The notes under the pieces are model-generated. The model had not been told where the DNA came from, did no database searches, and worked only from the letters and a program-made list of their open reading frames with translations. A DNA stretch of 64,000 bases from Flavobacterium flavigenum. Lineage in GTDB: Bacteria > Bacteroidota > Bacteroidia > Flavobacteriales > Flavobacteriaceae. The position numbers and the translations under genes were made by a program. The stretch lies in NCBI RefSeq assembly GCF_027111255.2, contig NZ_CP114285.2, positions 3,286,001-3,350,000 of the forward strand, written 5' to 3'. Positions 52,188 through 61,257 of the stretch are shown in pieces. Numbering within the stretch: position 1 is the stretch's first letter; every line of letters begins with the position of its first letter.

Positions 52188-53627
52188 TTAATTTTTATTG
52201 ATAACGTTTAAAATCGTTTCTAAACTTGGTGTAATCAAATCTGTAATTGGTTTTGGATAGAAACCAAAGAATAACAAAACAGCAATGATTACAGTAAATG
52301 AAATTCCTTCGTTAAGTGTAACATCTGCAAAAGTTTTAGAATTCGTTTCACCTAACATTACGTGCTGAAACATTCTTAACATATAGTAAGCTCCTAAAAT
52401 AATTGTGGTTCCTCCAAGAAGAGCAAACCAGATATTAACTTGGGAAAGACTGTATAAAACTGTAAATTCCCCAACAAAGTTAAATGTACCAGGCAAAGCA
52501 ACAGAAGCTAAAACCAAAATTAAAAACATCGAGGTAAATTTTGGAGATTGCGTACGGATTCCACCCAATTTAGAAATTTCCCTGGTTTCAAATCTTCTGA
52601 AAATAACTTCAGCAGCAAAGAATAATCCAACAACTACAAAACCGTGAGCGATCATTTGTAAAACCGCACCTCTTAAACCATCAAGAGTTAAAGTGTATGA
52701 TCCTGCTGCGATTAATCCTACGTGAGCAAGAGAAGAATAAGCTAATAATTTTTTCAAATCATTTTGTCTCAAGGCTACAATAGAACCGTAAATTACACCT
52801 GCAATTCCAAGAGCGATAAAGATGTACATGTATTCTTTAGCAGCAAGAGGGGCGATTGGCAATTGCCATCTGATAACACTATAAAGTCCCATTTTTAGCA
52901 TGATACCAGATAAAAGCATCGTTCCAACAGTTGGTGCTTTTTGGTACACATTTGCCTGCCATGTATGAAAAGGAATAATTGGAATTTTAATAGCATAAGC
53001 CAAGAAGAAAGCCAAGAAAATCCAGAATTGTTCGCAAGCAGATAATTGTACTTTATATAAATCTTCGATTAAGAAAGAACCTGCTTTTTGATATAAATAA
53101 ATAAAAGCAGTTAACATGAACAGCGAACCTGCAAGCGTGTAAATAAAGAATTTAACCACTGCTTTTCTGCGTTCATCAGCATCTCCGTTGCCCCATATAA
53201 GCGCAATAAAGTAAATTGGAATTAAAGCTAACTCCCAGAAAATATAATATAAAAGACCGTCTGCAGCAAGGAAAGTTCCTGTCATAGCAAACGCCATGAA
53301 AAGAATCAATCCGTAGAAAGCTTTTGAGTTTTTATATTCATTTCCAAAAGAAGAAAATATAATAACTGGAGTAAGAGCTGCAGTTAATAAAACCATTGCT
53401 AATCCTAATCCGTCAGCATTTAAAGCGAAAGAAATTTTCGGTTGTGTAATCCAGCTGTTGATTACGCTGATATTTTCGCCGGCATTATAATTATTCAATA
53501 ATACAATTGAACATCCTAAAGCAGCTAAACTAAAAAGCAAAGCAACTTTTGAAGCTAGTTTGTCACCGGAAAAATAAGTGGCAAAGGCACCAATTAAGAG
53601 TATAATTAATATAGTAGAAACGTTCAT
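52188..53627 (-). CDS. nuoM: NADH-quinone oxidoreductase subunit M
   Basis: 479 residues with about 14 membrane helices; antiporter-like proton-pumping subunit. Motifs include FWELALIPIYFIALIWG (key Glu), AYAIKIPIIPFHTWQANVYQKAP (Lys, His, Trp) and KKLLAYSSLAHVG. It starts 10 bases after nuoL and ends 57 bases before nuoN. Confidence 0.97.
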   Translation of the reverse strand: MNVSTILIILLIGAFATYFSGDKLASKVALLFSLAALGCSIVLLNNYNAGENISVINSWITQPKISFALNADGLGLAMVLLTAALTPVIIFSSFGNEYKNSKAFYGLILFMAFAMTGTFLAADGLLYYIFWELALIPIYFIALIWGNGDADERRKAVVKFFIYTLAGSLFMLTAFIYLYQKAGSFLIEDLYKVQLSACEQFWIFLAFFLAYAIKIPIIPFHTWQANVYQKAPTVGTMLLSGIMLKMGLYSVIRWQLPIAPLAAKEYMYIFIALGIAGVIYGSIVALRQNDLKKLLAYSSLAHVGLIAAGSYTLTLDGLRGAVLQMIAHGFVVVGLFFAAEVIFRRFETREISKLGGIRTQSPKFTSMFLILVLASVALPGTFNFVGEFTVLYSLSQVNIWFALLGGTTIILGAYYMLRMFQHVMLGETNSKTFADVTLNEGISFTVIIAVLLFFGFYPKPITDLITPSLETILNVINKN

Positions 53628-53637
53628 AGTTATAATA

Positions 53638-55521
53638 TTATTGAGCTAAAAATATATAGGAAATAATGGCACACATTCCTAAAACAAAAACAAACAGATA
53701 TAATCCGATACTTCCCGATTGTAATTTCTTTCCTTGAAAAGCAATTTCATTCGTTACTTTACCTAATCCAAAAACAAGATTAGATAAGCCAGTTTCAATA
53801 TAATCTCTAAAGAATTTAGATAAAGCATTAATTGGCTGTACAAATATTGCATCGTAAATTTCATCTACATAATATTTGTTGTATAAAACTTTTGCTACGC
53901 CAGTAATGTTTTCATCAGATTCCGGAACATTATCTTGTTTGAAATATTTAATGTAAGCAATCAAGATTCCTAATAATCCACCAACAACAGCAATACCCAT
54001 TAAAGTATATTCTGTTGCACCTAAATGATGTTCTTCGCCAGCTGCTTTTGTAAAAAGAGGAGCAAGATATTCGTTTAACCAGCTGTTTCCTGGCAAACTG
54101 ATTAATCCTCCAAATGTTGCTAAAATAGCTAAGATAATAAGTGGAATAGTAATTAAAGAACCACTTTCGTGTAAATGATGTTTTTGCTCTTCAGTTCCTC
54201 TGAATTCTTTGAAGAAAGTCAGGAACATTAAACGAAACATATAAAAAGCTGTCATGATTGAAGCAACAGATCCAACAACGTATAATGGAATACTGTGGTG
54301 GAAAGCCGTCATTAAAATTTCATCTTTTGAGAAGAATCCTGAGAAAAATGGAACTCCGGAAATAGCTAACGATGAAATCAACATCGTCCAGAATGTAATT
54401 GGCATTGCTTTACGCAGACCACCCATTTTGCGCATATCCTGTTCTCCGTGTAAACCGTGTATTACAGATCCAGAACCTAAGAATAAACAAGCTTTAAAGA
54501 AAGCGTGTGTGATTACGTGAAAAACAGCTACTTCATAAGCGCCAAATCCTAACGCTAAAAACATTAAACCTAATTGTGAAACGGTAGAATAAGCCAATAC
54601 TTTTTTGATATCGGTTTGAACTAATCCAATTGTCGCTGCAACTAATGAAGTTACAGCCCCAACAATCGCAATAACATTTTGAACGTCATGAGCTAAATCA
54701 AACACAAAGTTTAATCTCGTTACCATAAAAATACCAGCAGTAACCATTGTCGCTGCGTGAATCAATGCAGAAACAGGAGTTGGTCCGGCCATCGCATCAG
54801 GCAACCACGTATATAACGGAATTTGAGCAGATTTACCACAAGCTCCTATGAACAAACATAAAGCTGCTACAGAAAGTAATGGTAAATTCAAATTTGAAGC
54901 TCCGGCAATTGCCGTTTTTAAAGTTGCATAATCTAAAGTTGAGAACATTGAACCGATTATGAACATTCCGATTAACAAACCTAAATCCCCAATTCTGTTC
55001 ATGATGAAAGCTTTTTTCGCAGCATCATTGTAATCCTGGTTTTTATGCCAGAATCCAATTAATAGGTAAGAACAAAGTCCAACACCTTCCCATCCAATAA
55101 ATAAAACTAATAAGTTGCTTCCAATTACAAGTGTGATCATAAAGAAAACGAACAAATTCAAATAAGAAAAGAATTTGTGCAAATTTTCATCGTCATGCAT
55201 GTAGCTAATAGAGTATAAGTGAATCAAAGATCCAATCCCGGTTACGAAAAGCAACCAAAGAACAGACAACTGATCTAATAAAAATCCAAGATTGATTTTT
55301 AAGTTACTAATCTGAATCCAGTCAAATAAAGTAACTTCTATCGCTTTTCCGGTTGACGTAATTTGATTAAAAAGTACAAGGGTAACGATAAAAGAAATTG
55401 CTACAGCCATAGTTCCGATTGCTCCTGAAACTGTTTTGCCTAAGCTTTTTCCAAAGAAAACATTAATTAAAAATCCTAAAAAAGGAGTAAGTACTAATAG
55501 TAAAGCTAAATTGGTATCCAT
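53638..55521 (-). CDS. nuoL: NADH-quinone oxidoreductase subunit L
   Basis: 627 residues; the largest antiporter-like subunit, at the far end of the membrane arm, with a C-terminal lateral helix that runs back along nuoM and nuoN. Motifs: LFIGWEGVGLCSYLLIGFW (key Glu), CGKSAQIPLYTWLPDAMAGP (Lys, then the TP-VSALIHAAT segment) and VLAYSTVSQLG. The last 150 or so residues correspond to the lateral helix and its anchors. It begins 6 bases after nuoK. Confidence 0.97.
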   Translation of the reverse strand: MDTNLALLLVLTPFLGFLINVFFGKSLGKTVSGAIGTMAVAISFIVTLVLFNQITSTGKAIEVTLFDWIQISNLKINLGFLLDQLSVLWLLFVTGIGSLIHLYSISYMHDDENLHKFFSYLNLFVFFMITLVIGSNLLVLFIGWEGVGLCSYLLIGFWHKNQDYNDAAKKAFIMNRIGDLGLLIGMFIIGSMFSTLDYATLKTAIAGASNLNLPLLSVAALCLFIGACGKSAQIPLYTWLPDAMAGPTPVSALIHAATMVTAGIFMVTRLNFVFDLAHDVQNVIAIVGAVTSLVAATIGLVQTDIKKVLAYSTVSQLGLMFLALGFGAYEVAVFHVITHAFFKACLFLGSGSVIHGLHGEQDMRKMGGLRKAMPITFWTMLISSLAISGVPFFSGFFSKDEILMTAFHHSIPLYVVGSVASIMTAFYMFRLMFLTFFKEFRGTEEQKHHLHESGSLITIPLIILAILATFGGLISLPGNSWLNEYLAPLFTKAAGEEHHLGATEYTLMGIAVVGGLLGILIAYIKYFKQDNVPESDENITGVAKVLYNKYYVDEIYDAIFVQPINALSKFFRDYIETGLSNLVFGLGKVTNEIAFQGKKLQSGSIGLYLFVFVLGMCAIISYIFLAQ

Positions 55522-55527
55522 TTCTGT

Positions 55528-55848
55528 TTATCCTTTTAAATTTTTTAAATTATCGATACTAATCGAACCTAAATTTCTAAAGATCGAAACTAAAATAGCC
55601 AATCCAACCGCAACTTCAGCCGCAGCAACTGCCATCGAAAAGAACACAAAAACCTGTCCCTGTGCATCCTGATGATAAGTAGAAAAAGCCACAAATAAAA
55701 GGTTTACCGCATTCAGCATGATTTCAATAGACATAAAAACAATAATTGCATTTCGTCTGTACAATACACCAAAAATACCAATACAAAAAAGTACAACACT
55801 TAAAAAGATGTAGTTTTCTATACCTATTTGATTTAATATATTACCCAT
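55528..55848 (-). CDS. nuoK: NADH-quinone oxidoreductase subunit K
   Basis: 106 residues, three membrane helices. The two essential buried glutamates are seen in [18 protein letters not shown] (about 36) and [14 protein letters not shown] (about 71). Its start overlaps the nuoJ stop by one base (TAATG), which implies translational coupling. Confidence 0.97.
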   Translation of the reverse strand: MGNILNQIGIENYIFLSVVLFCIGIFGVLYRRNAIIVFMSIEIMLNAVNLLFVAFSTYHQDAQGQVFVFFSMAVAAAEVAVGLAILVSIFRNLGSISIDNLKNLKG

Positions 55849-56387
55849 TATTTATTTAATTTTTCTTTTTTAGACAATAATACTGTTCCAATCATTGCTA
55901 CCAAAAGCAAAATAGAGGCAAATTCAAACGGAACCATATATTCGTTCAGTAATATTTTACCCAACACTTTAATAGACTGGAAATCTTCTCCGGTTGAGTC
56001 ATATTCGCCAACAATTGGTTTTGAGTTAATGAAAATAGTAATTAATACAATAACAATTAGACAGAAAGAAACAATCGCACCCAAACGTGTAATCCTTGGT
56101 TTGTGTACCTGATGGCGTTCGTTCAGATTCATCAACATGATGGTAAACAGGAACAGAATCATAATCGCACCAGAGTAGACAATAATATGTACGATAGCCA
56201 AAAACTGGGCATTTAATAATAAATAGTGACCTGCAATCGAAAAGAAACAGATTACTAAATAAATAGCACTGTGAATTGGGTTTCTGCTAAAAATGGTCAA
56301 AAAGGCAGTAATTACCGTGATAAACGCTAAGAAACAAAATATAACTTGTACAGTAGTTGCGTGTGCAAAATCAGGAATATGTATCAT
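55848..56387 (-). CDS. nuoJ: NADH-quinone oxidoreductase subunit J
   Basis: 179 residues, five membrane helices. The conserved helix 3, whose rotation is part of the coupling mechanism, reads [19 protein letters not shown]. It follows nuoI without a gap and overlaps nuoK by one base. Confidence 0.96.
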   Translation of the reverse strand: MIHIPDFAHATTVQVIFCFLAFITVITAFLTIFSRNPIHSAIYLVICFFSIAGHYLLLNAQFLAIVHIIVYSGAIMILFLFTIMLMNLNERHQVHKPRITRLGAIVSFCLIVIVLITIFINSKPIVGEYDSTGEDFQSIKVLGKILLNEYMVPFEFASILLLVAMIGTVLLSKKEKLNK

Positions 56388-56933
56388 TTAGTTAGCATTA
56401 TTAAGTTGAGCATTTTTGATCGCCATTTCCAACGGCATCACTAATCTGTCTTTTCCAAAAATGAAATCTTCTCTTTCATAACTAGAAGGAACTAATACTT
56501 TTGAAGTCGTCAAATAAATAGCATCTTTTGGACAAGCTTCTTCACAAAGTCCACAAAAAATACAACGAAGCATATTGATTTCGTAGATTTCAGCATATTT
56601 TTCTTCTCTGTACAAATGCTTTTCATCAGCTTTACGCTCGGCTGCCTTCATTGTAATGGCTTCAGCAGGACATGATAAAGCACACAGACCACAGGCAGTA
56701 CAGTTTTCACGGCCTTGTTCGTCACGTTTCAGCATATGTTGGCCACGATAAACCGGACTCATTTCACGAACCTGTTCAGGGTAATGAATGGTAGCTTTTT
56801 TCTTGAAAAAGTGTTTAATGGTAATTAATAAACCTTTTACAATCGCCACAAGATACAATCGCTCCCAAAAAGTCATCTCTTTGTTAGAGACCACTTTTTT
56901 TCTACCCGATAATGATATAGTTTCTATTGACAT
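56388..56933 (-). CDS. nuoI: NADH-quinone oxidoreductase subunit I
   Basis: 181 residues. It carries the two [4Fe-4S] clusters N6a and N6b that lead electrons to N2: CTACGLCALSCP (about 78-89) and CIFCGLCEEACP (about 123-134). The N-terminal amphipathic helix region (FWERLYLVAIVKGLLITIKHFF) lies against the membrane arm. The 156-base gap to nuoH is the largest in the visible operon and contains copy B of the palindromic element. Confidence 0.97.
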   Translation of the reverse strand: MSIETISLSGRKKVVSNKEMTFWERLYLVAIVKGLLITIKHFFKKKATIHYPEQVREMSPVYRGQHMLKRDEQGRENCTACGLCALSCPAEAITMKAAERKADEKHLYREEKYAEIYEINMLRCIFCGLCEEACPKDAIYLTTSKVLVPSSYEREDFIFGKDRLVMPLEMAIKNAQLNNAN

Positions 56934-57009
56934 TTAAAGTATAATTTGTGATTCAATTTGATGATTAGGACCAAATCCAATCTATTTCGTTTTTTATTTA
57001 GTAGCTAAT

Positions 57010-57077
57010 CCTGCTATCCGCTATATCTTTTATGGTGAACCCCACCATAAAAGGATGCCGCTGCTATCAGGGCTAGG
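57010..57077 (+). repeat. Palindromic intergenic element, copy B, inside the nuo operon
   Basis: CCTGCTATCCGCT, then CTTTTATGGTG (57027-57037), loop AACCC, CACCATAAAAG (57043-57053), GATGCCGCTGCTATCAGG, then GCTAGG. The inner stem is 11 perfect base pairs. CTGCTATC occurs as a direct repeat in both arms. The element lies antisense to nuo transcription between nuoH and nuoI. Confidence 0.85.
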
Positions 57078-57089
57078 GCATTACGGTTC

Positions 57090-58145
57090 TTAGAATCCTA
57101 AGAAGGCAGCCAGATCGTGTCTTAAAATTACAATTCCCGTAACAATAATATTTGCAATTGAAAGCGGAATCAAAATTCGCCATCCCAAATTCATTAACTG
57201 GTCATATCTAAATCTCGGAATCGTCCAGCGAACCCACATATAAAAAAAGATCCAGAAACATATTTTAGCGAACAAAACCACAATTCCTAATATGTTAGCA
57301 ATGTTTACACCTGCATTTTCTACCATCCACTGCATTCCCGGATAATTGTACCCTCCAAAGAACAATACTGAAATAATAGTAGCAGAGATAAACATATTCG
57401 CATATTCAGCAAATAAATAGAATCCCATTTTCATGGATGAATATTCCGTATGGTAACCACCAATCAACTCAGATTCACATTCTGCTAAGTCAAAAGGCGT
57501 TCTGTTGGTTTCAGCAAAAGCACAAATAAGGAAAATAAGGAAAGATAATGGTTGATAAAAAACATTCCAGTTTATTCCGGCCTGCTGCTCAGAGATTTCT
57601 TTTAAGCTCAAAGTTCCGGTCATCATCAACAAAGCAATCATCGATAATCCCATTGCAACTTCATACGAAACCATTTGAGAAGCCGCACGAACCGCTCCCA
57701 TCAAAGAGAACTTATTGTTAGATGCCCATCCACCAATCATAATTCCGTAAACCCCAACAGAAACAACCCCGAAGAAATATAATAAAGCAATATTGATATC
57801 GGTAGCCTGTAATAAAATATCTCTTCCAAATAAATGCAACCTGTCTCCCCACGGAATAACTGCACTGGTCATCAAAGCTGTACTCATGGCAATTGCCGGT
57901 CCTACAACAAATAAAAATCGGTTTGGTGTATTCGGGAAAAATTCTTCTTTCGAGAATAATTTTAAACCGTCAGCAAGAGGCTGTAATAAACCTCCCCATC
58001 CGGCGCGGTTTGGACCCACACGATCCTGAAGAAAAGCAGCTACTTTACGCTCAGCCCAGGTAGAATACATCGCCATAATCATAGTTATGGCAAAAACCAC
58101 AACAATAACAACACTTTTTTCTATAATAAATGCACTATCTACCAT
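57090..58145 (-). CDS. nuoH: NADH-quinone oxidoreductase subunit H
   Basis: 351 residues, eight membrane helices; forms much of the quinone channel at the joint of the two arms. Conserved segments: AERKVAAFLQDRVGPNRAGWGGLLQPLADGLK split over residues 31-62 (Arg and Glu-rich loop), ETNRTPFDLAECESELIGG (about 212-230, the acidic first loop) and the RFRYDQLMNLGW segment near the C-terminus. It starts 2 bases after nuoG. A palindromic element follows before nuoI. Confidence 0.97.
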   Translation of the reverse strand: MVDSAFIIEKSVVIVVVFAITMIMAMYSTWAERKVAAFLQDRVGPNRAGWGGLLQPLADGLKLFSKEEFFPNTPNRFLFVVGPAIAMSTALMTSAVIPWGDRLHLFGRDILLQATDINIALLYFFGVVSVGVYGIMIGGWASNNKFSLMGAVRAASQMVSYEVAMGLSMIALLMMTGTLSLKEISEQQAGINWNVFYQPLSFLIFLICAFAETNRTPFDLAECESELIGGYHTEYSSMKMGFYLFAEYANMFISATIISVLFFGGYNYPGMQWMVENAGVNIANILGIVVLFAKICFWIFFYMWVRWTIPRFRYDQLMNLGWRILIPLSIANIIVTGIVILRHDLAAFLGF

Positions 58146-58147
58146 TG

Positions 58148-59179
58148 TTAAGAATTTTTGTCGTTAGTGTTTAACGGAATTTCAGCCATACTGATTTTTT
58201 TACGGTCAATATCTCTTCCTAAAAGAATATTCTTTTCGGTATCGATTTGTACTTTCTCTAGTTTTTGAGTGTAGTTATTTTGGTTTATTACAGAATCTTT
58301 TTCAAATTCTCTTGGTCCTTCAATCACCCAGTCATTTACATTTTTATGGTCAAAACGACAGCTGTTGCAGATGAACTCTTCTACTTCATGATACTCGTCT
58401 TTACGACCTGTTACACGCTGAATTTCTCCTCCAAACATCCAAACGGTAGTTTTACCGCAGCATCCGGGAGTAGTACATTCTCTGTGCGCATTATAAGGCT
58501 TGTTAAACCAGACTCTTGATTTAAAACGGAAAGTTTTGTCAGTCAAAGCTCCAACAGGACAAACATCAATCATGTTTCCGGAGAATTCATTATCTATTGC
58601 TTTGGAGATTCCAGTAGAAATATTTGCGTGATCTCCACGATCTAATACGCCGTGAACCCTGTTGTCGGTCAATTGATCTGCAACTTGTACACATCTTTGA
58701 CAAAGAATACAACGGTTCATATGCAGTTGAATATTCGGACCAATATCTTCTGGTTCAAATGTTCTTTTTTCTTCGATATAACGTGATTTTGGATTTCCGT
58801 GTTCGAAACTTAAATTCTGCAAATCACATTCTCCCGCCTGATCACAAATAGGGCAGTCTAAAGGGTGATTGATCAATAAAAATTCAGTTACAGATTTGCG
58901 GGCTTCTGTTACGCGGTCAGAAGATTTGCTGTTTACTTCCATTCCGTCCATACAGCCGGTTACACAAGATGCCATTAATTTCGGCATTGGTCTTGGATCC
59001 GCTTCACTTCCTTTTGAAACTTCAACTAAACAGCAGCGGCATTTTCCACCGCTCCCTTTTAATTTGGAGTAATAACACATGGCTGGCGGAACTAAATCTC
59101 CTCCAATCATACGCGCCGCCTGCAGGATGGTAGTTCCTGGTTCTACGTCAATACTTTGACCGTCTATGGTTACTTTCAT
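58148..59179 (-). CDS. nuoG: NADH-quinone oxidoreductase subunit G, short form
   Basis: 343 residues, against 680-910 in most bacteria. The N-terminal Fe-S part is whole: the [2Fe-2S] ligands (AMCYY, GKCRCCLVE), the His-Cys cluster HPLDCPICDQAGEC, the pair NRCILCQRC and CPVGAL, and a four-Cys site (HRECTTPGCC with FICNSC) where cluster N7 sits in other species. The large molybdopterin-like domain is absent, ending at about residue 270 with a short tail. No second fragment follows before nuoH, so the short form is the real gene product; I recall the same in other Flavobacteria. Confidence 0.93.
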   Translation of the reverse strand: MKVTIDGQSIDVEPGTTILQAARMIGGDLVPPAMCYYSKLKGSGGKCRCCLVEVSKGSEADPRPMPKLMASCVTGCMDGMEVNSKSSDRVTEARKSVTEFLLINHPLDCPICDQAGECDLQNLSFEHGNPKSRYIEEKRTFEPEDIGPNIQLHMNRCILCQRCVQVADQLTDNRVHGVLDRGDHANISTGISKAIDNEFSGNMIDVCPVGALTDKTFRFKSRVWFNKPYNAHRECTTPGCCGKTTVWMFGGEIQRVTGRKDEYHEVEEFICNSCRFDHKNVNDWVIEGPREFEKDSVINQNNYTQKLEKVQIDTEKNILLGRDIDRKKISMAEIPLNTNDKNS

Positions 59180-59272
59180 CTCTCTTAATGATTTGAATGC
59201 CGAAAGTTTAGATATTCAAAAGATTTGCTGTCCTTTTAATACTATATAACTTCGTACTTCTTTATATTTTTA

Positions 59273-60643
59273 TTATATGATTACCTTACCGCCAACCAGA
59301 TGTTTTACTTGCGAAAACGGTTCAGCAACAAAATGATCTCTGTGTTTTATTTTTTCAGGGAAACGAACATGGTATTCAAATTCATCTCTAAAATGACGGA
59401 TAGCTGCTGCTACCGGCCACGAAGCCGCATCTCCAAGCGGACAAATCGTATTTCCTTCGATTTTGCTTTGAATACTCCATAACAATTCGATATCCTCTTC
59501 ACGGCCGTGACCGTTTTCAATACGATGTAATATTTTTTCTAACCAGCCAGTTCCTTCTCGGCACGGAGTACATTGTCCGCAGGATTCATGGTGGTAAAAA
59601 CGGGCAAAATTCCAGGTGTTTCTTACGATACAGGATGTGTCGTTGTAAACGATAAATCCTCCTGAACCTAACATTGACCCGGTAGCAAAACCACCATCAC
59701 TTAAAGATTCGTAAGACATTAAGCGGTCTTCACCATTGGCTGTTTTGAAAATTAATTCAGCTGGTAAAATTGGCACAGAAGAACCTCCCGGAACCAAAGC
59801 CTTTAAAGGTCTGCTGGAAGACATTCCGCCTAAATATTCATCAGAATTCATGAATTCATCAACACTTAAGCCTAATTCAATTTCATAAACTCCCGGATTT
59901 TTAATGTGTCCCGAAGCCGAAATTAATTTTGTTCCAGTAGAACGCCCGATACCGATTTTAGCATACTCATCACCTGAATTATTGATAATCCATGGTACTG
60001 CAGCAATCGTTTCAACATTATTTACTACTGTTGGATTTGCCCAAAGTCCTGAAACTGCAGGAAATGGTGGTTTAATACGAGGATTTCCTCTTTTACCTTC
60101 CAGTGACTCAATAAGTGCAGTCTCTTCCCCGCAAATATAAGCACCAGCTCCACAGTGAACATACAAGTCTAAATCGTAACCTGTACCTAATATATTTTTT
60201 CCTAACCAACCCGCAGCTCTTGCTTCGTTGATTGCTTTTTCTAAAATTTTGAAAACCCACATATATTCTCCACGAATGTAGATGTAGGACAGGTTTGCGC
60301 CAAGAGCAAAACTTGAGGTAATCATTCCTTCGATCAATAAGTGAGGGATAAATTCCATCAAATAACGGTCTTTGAAAGTTCCTGGTTCAGATTCGTCGGC
60401 GTTGCAAACCAAATGTCTTGGTTTTCCTGATTTTTTATCAATAAAACTCCATTTCATTCCCGCTGGGAAACCAGCTCCACCACGACCACGAATTCCTGAT
60501 TTTTTTACTTCTTCAACAACTTCATCCGGAGTAAGGGTTTTTAAAGCTTTTTCTACAGAAGCATAACCGCCGTTTTGGCGATACACTTCGTAGGTTTTGA
60601 TACCCGGAATGTTGATTTTGTCTAATAATATTTTTTTTGACAT
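59273..60643 (-). CDS. nuoF: NADH-quinone oxidoreductase subunit F
   Basis: 456 residues. Binds NADH and FMN and carries the first chain cluster N3. NADH/FMN glycine motif GRGGAGFPAGMKWSF (about 53-67), CGAGAYICGEETALIESLEG (about 168-187), and the [4Fe-4S] site ESCGQCTPCREGTGW with NTICPLGD (about 350-400). It overlaps nothing; nuoE ends one base before it starts. Confidence 0.97.
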   Translation of the reverse strand: MSKKILLDKINIPGIKTYEVYRQNGGYASVEKALKTLTPDEVVEEVKKSGIRGRGGAGFPAGMKWSFIDKKSGKPRHLVCNADESEPGTFKDRYLMEFIPHLLIEGMITSSFALGANLSYIYIRGEYMWVFKILEKAINEARAAGWLGKNILGTGYDLDLYVHCGAGAYICGEETALIESLEGKRGNPRIKPPFPAVSGLWANPTVVNNVETIAAVPWIINNSGDEYAKIGIGRSTGTKLISASGHIKNPGVYEIELGLSVDEFMNSDEYLGGMSSSRPLKALVPGGSSVPILPAELIFKTANGEDRLMSYESLSDGGFATGSMLGSGGFIVYNDTSCIVRNTWNFARFYHHESCGQCTPCREGTGWLEKILHRIENGHGREEDIELLWSIQSKIEGNTICPLGDAASWPVAAAIRHFRDEFEYHVRFPEKIKHRDHFVAEPFSQVKHLVGGKVII

Positions 60644-60644
60644 C

Positions 60645-61175
60645 TTATTTATCGTGTAATATTATTTTATCCTCTTTACAATCAGCAATTAACTGATCGA
60701 TTTTTTCTTCTGTCAGTTTTTCTTTGTAGAAATCGCCTAACTGCATCATAGGAGCGTATCCGCAGGCACCTAAACATTCTACACCGGCAATGGTAAACAT
60801 CCCGTCAGGAGTTGTTTCGCCCATTTTAATGCCTAATTTTTCAGAAGTGTAATCCATTAAATTTTCGGCACCGCTTAAACAACAACAAGAAGTCTGGCAA
60901 AACTCAAACATGTATTTTCCGATTGGTTTTTGGTTGAACATGGTGTAAAAAGTAACCACTTCATAAACCTCGATTGGTTTGATTTGAAGAATTTCGGCCA
61001 CTTTATCCTGCAGTTCAATACTAAGCCAGTTGTTATGCGCATCCTGAACTTCATGTAATACAGGCAATAGAGCCGATTTTTGTTTTCCTTCAGGATAATG
61101 ACTAATCAGTTCATTGATGCGGTTCATCAATGCCTCGGTGATGTTTATTTCTTGTTTGTAATGTTTACGTTCCAT
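60645..61175 (-). CDS. nuoE: NADH-quinone oxidoreductase subunit E
   Basis: 176 residues, thioredoxin-like fold with the off-path [2Fe-2S] cluster N1a. The four ligands fall in FCQTSCCCLSGAENL (about 91-105, with an extra Cys next to the usual pair) and VECLGACGYAP (about 131-141). It is coupled to nuoF by a one-base gap; 82 AT-rich bases separate it from nuoD. Confidence 0.96.
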   Translation of the reverse strand: MERKHYKQEINITEALMNRINELISHYPEGKQKSALLPVLHEVQDAHNNWLSIELQDKVAEILQIKPIEVYEVVTFYTMFNQKPIGKYMFEFCQTSCCCLSGAENLMDYTSEKLGIKMGETTPDGMFTIAGVECLGACGYAPMMQLGDFYKEKLTEEKIDQLIADCKEDKIILHDK

Positions 61176-61257
61176 TTTTTATTATTTTGAATCTTAAATT
61201 TTAAATTTTAAATGTTTGCGGCATTTATAATTTACAATTCAAAATTTATAATTCATT

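Noticed and set aside
58148..59179. nuoG as a truncated pseudogene
   Set aside because: The reading frame is clean, all Fe-S ligands are present, nuoH follows after 2 bases, and short NuoG forms are, as far as I recall, usual in this group.
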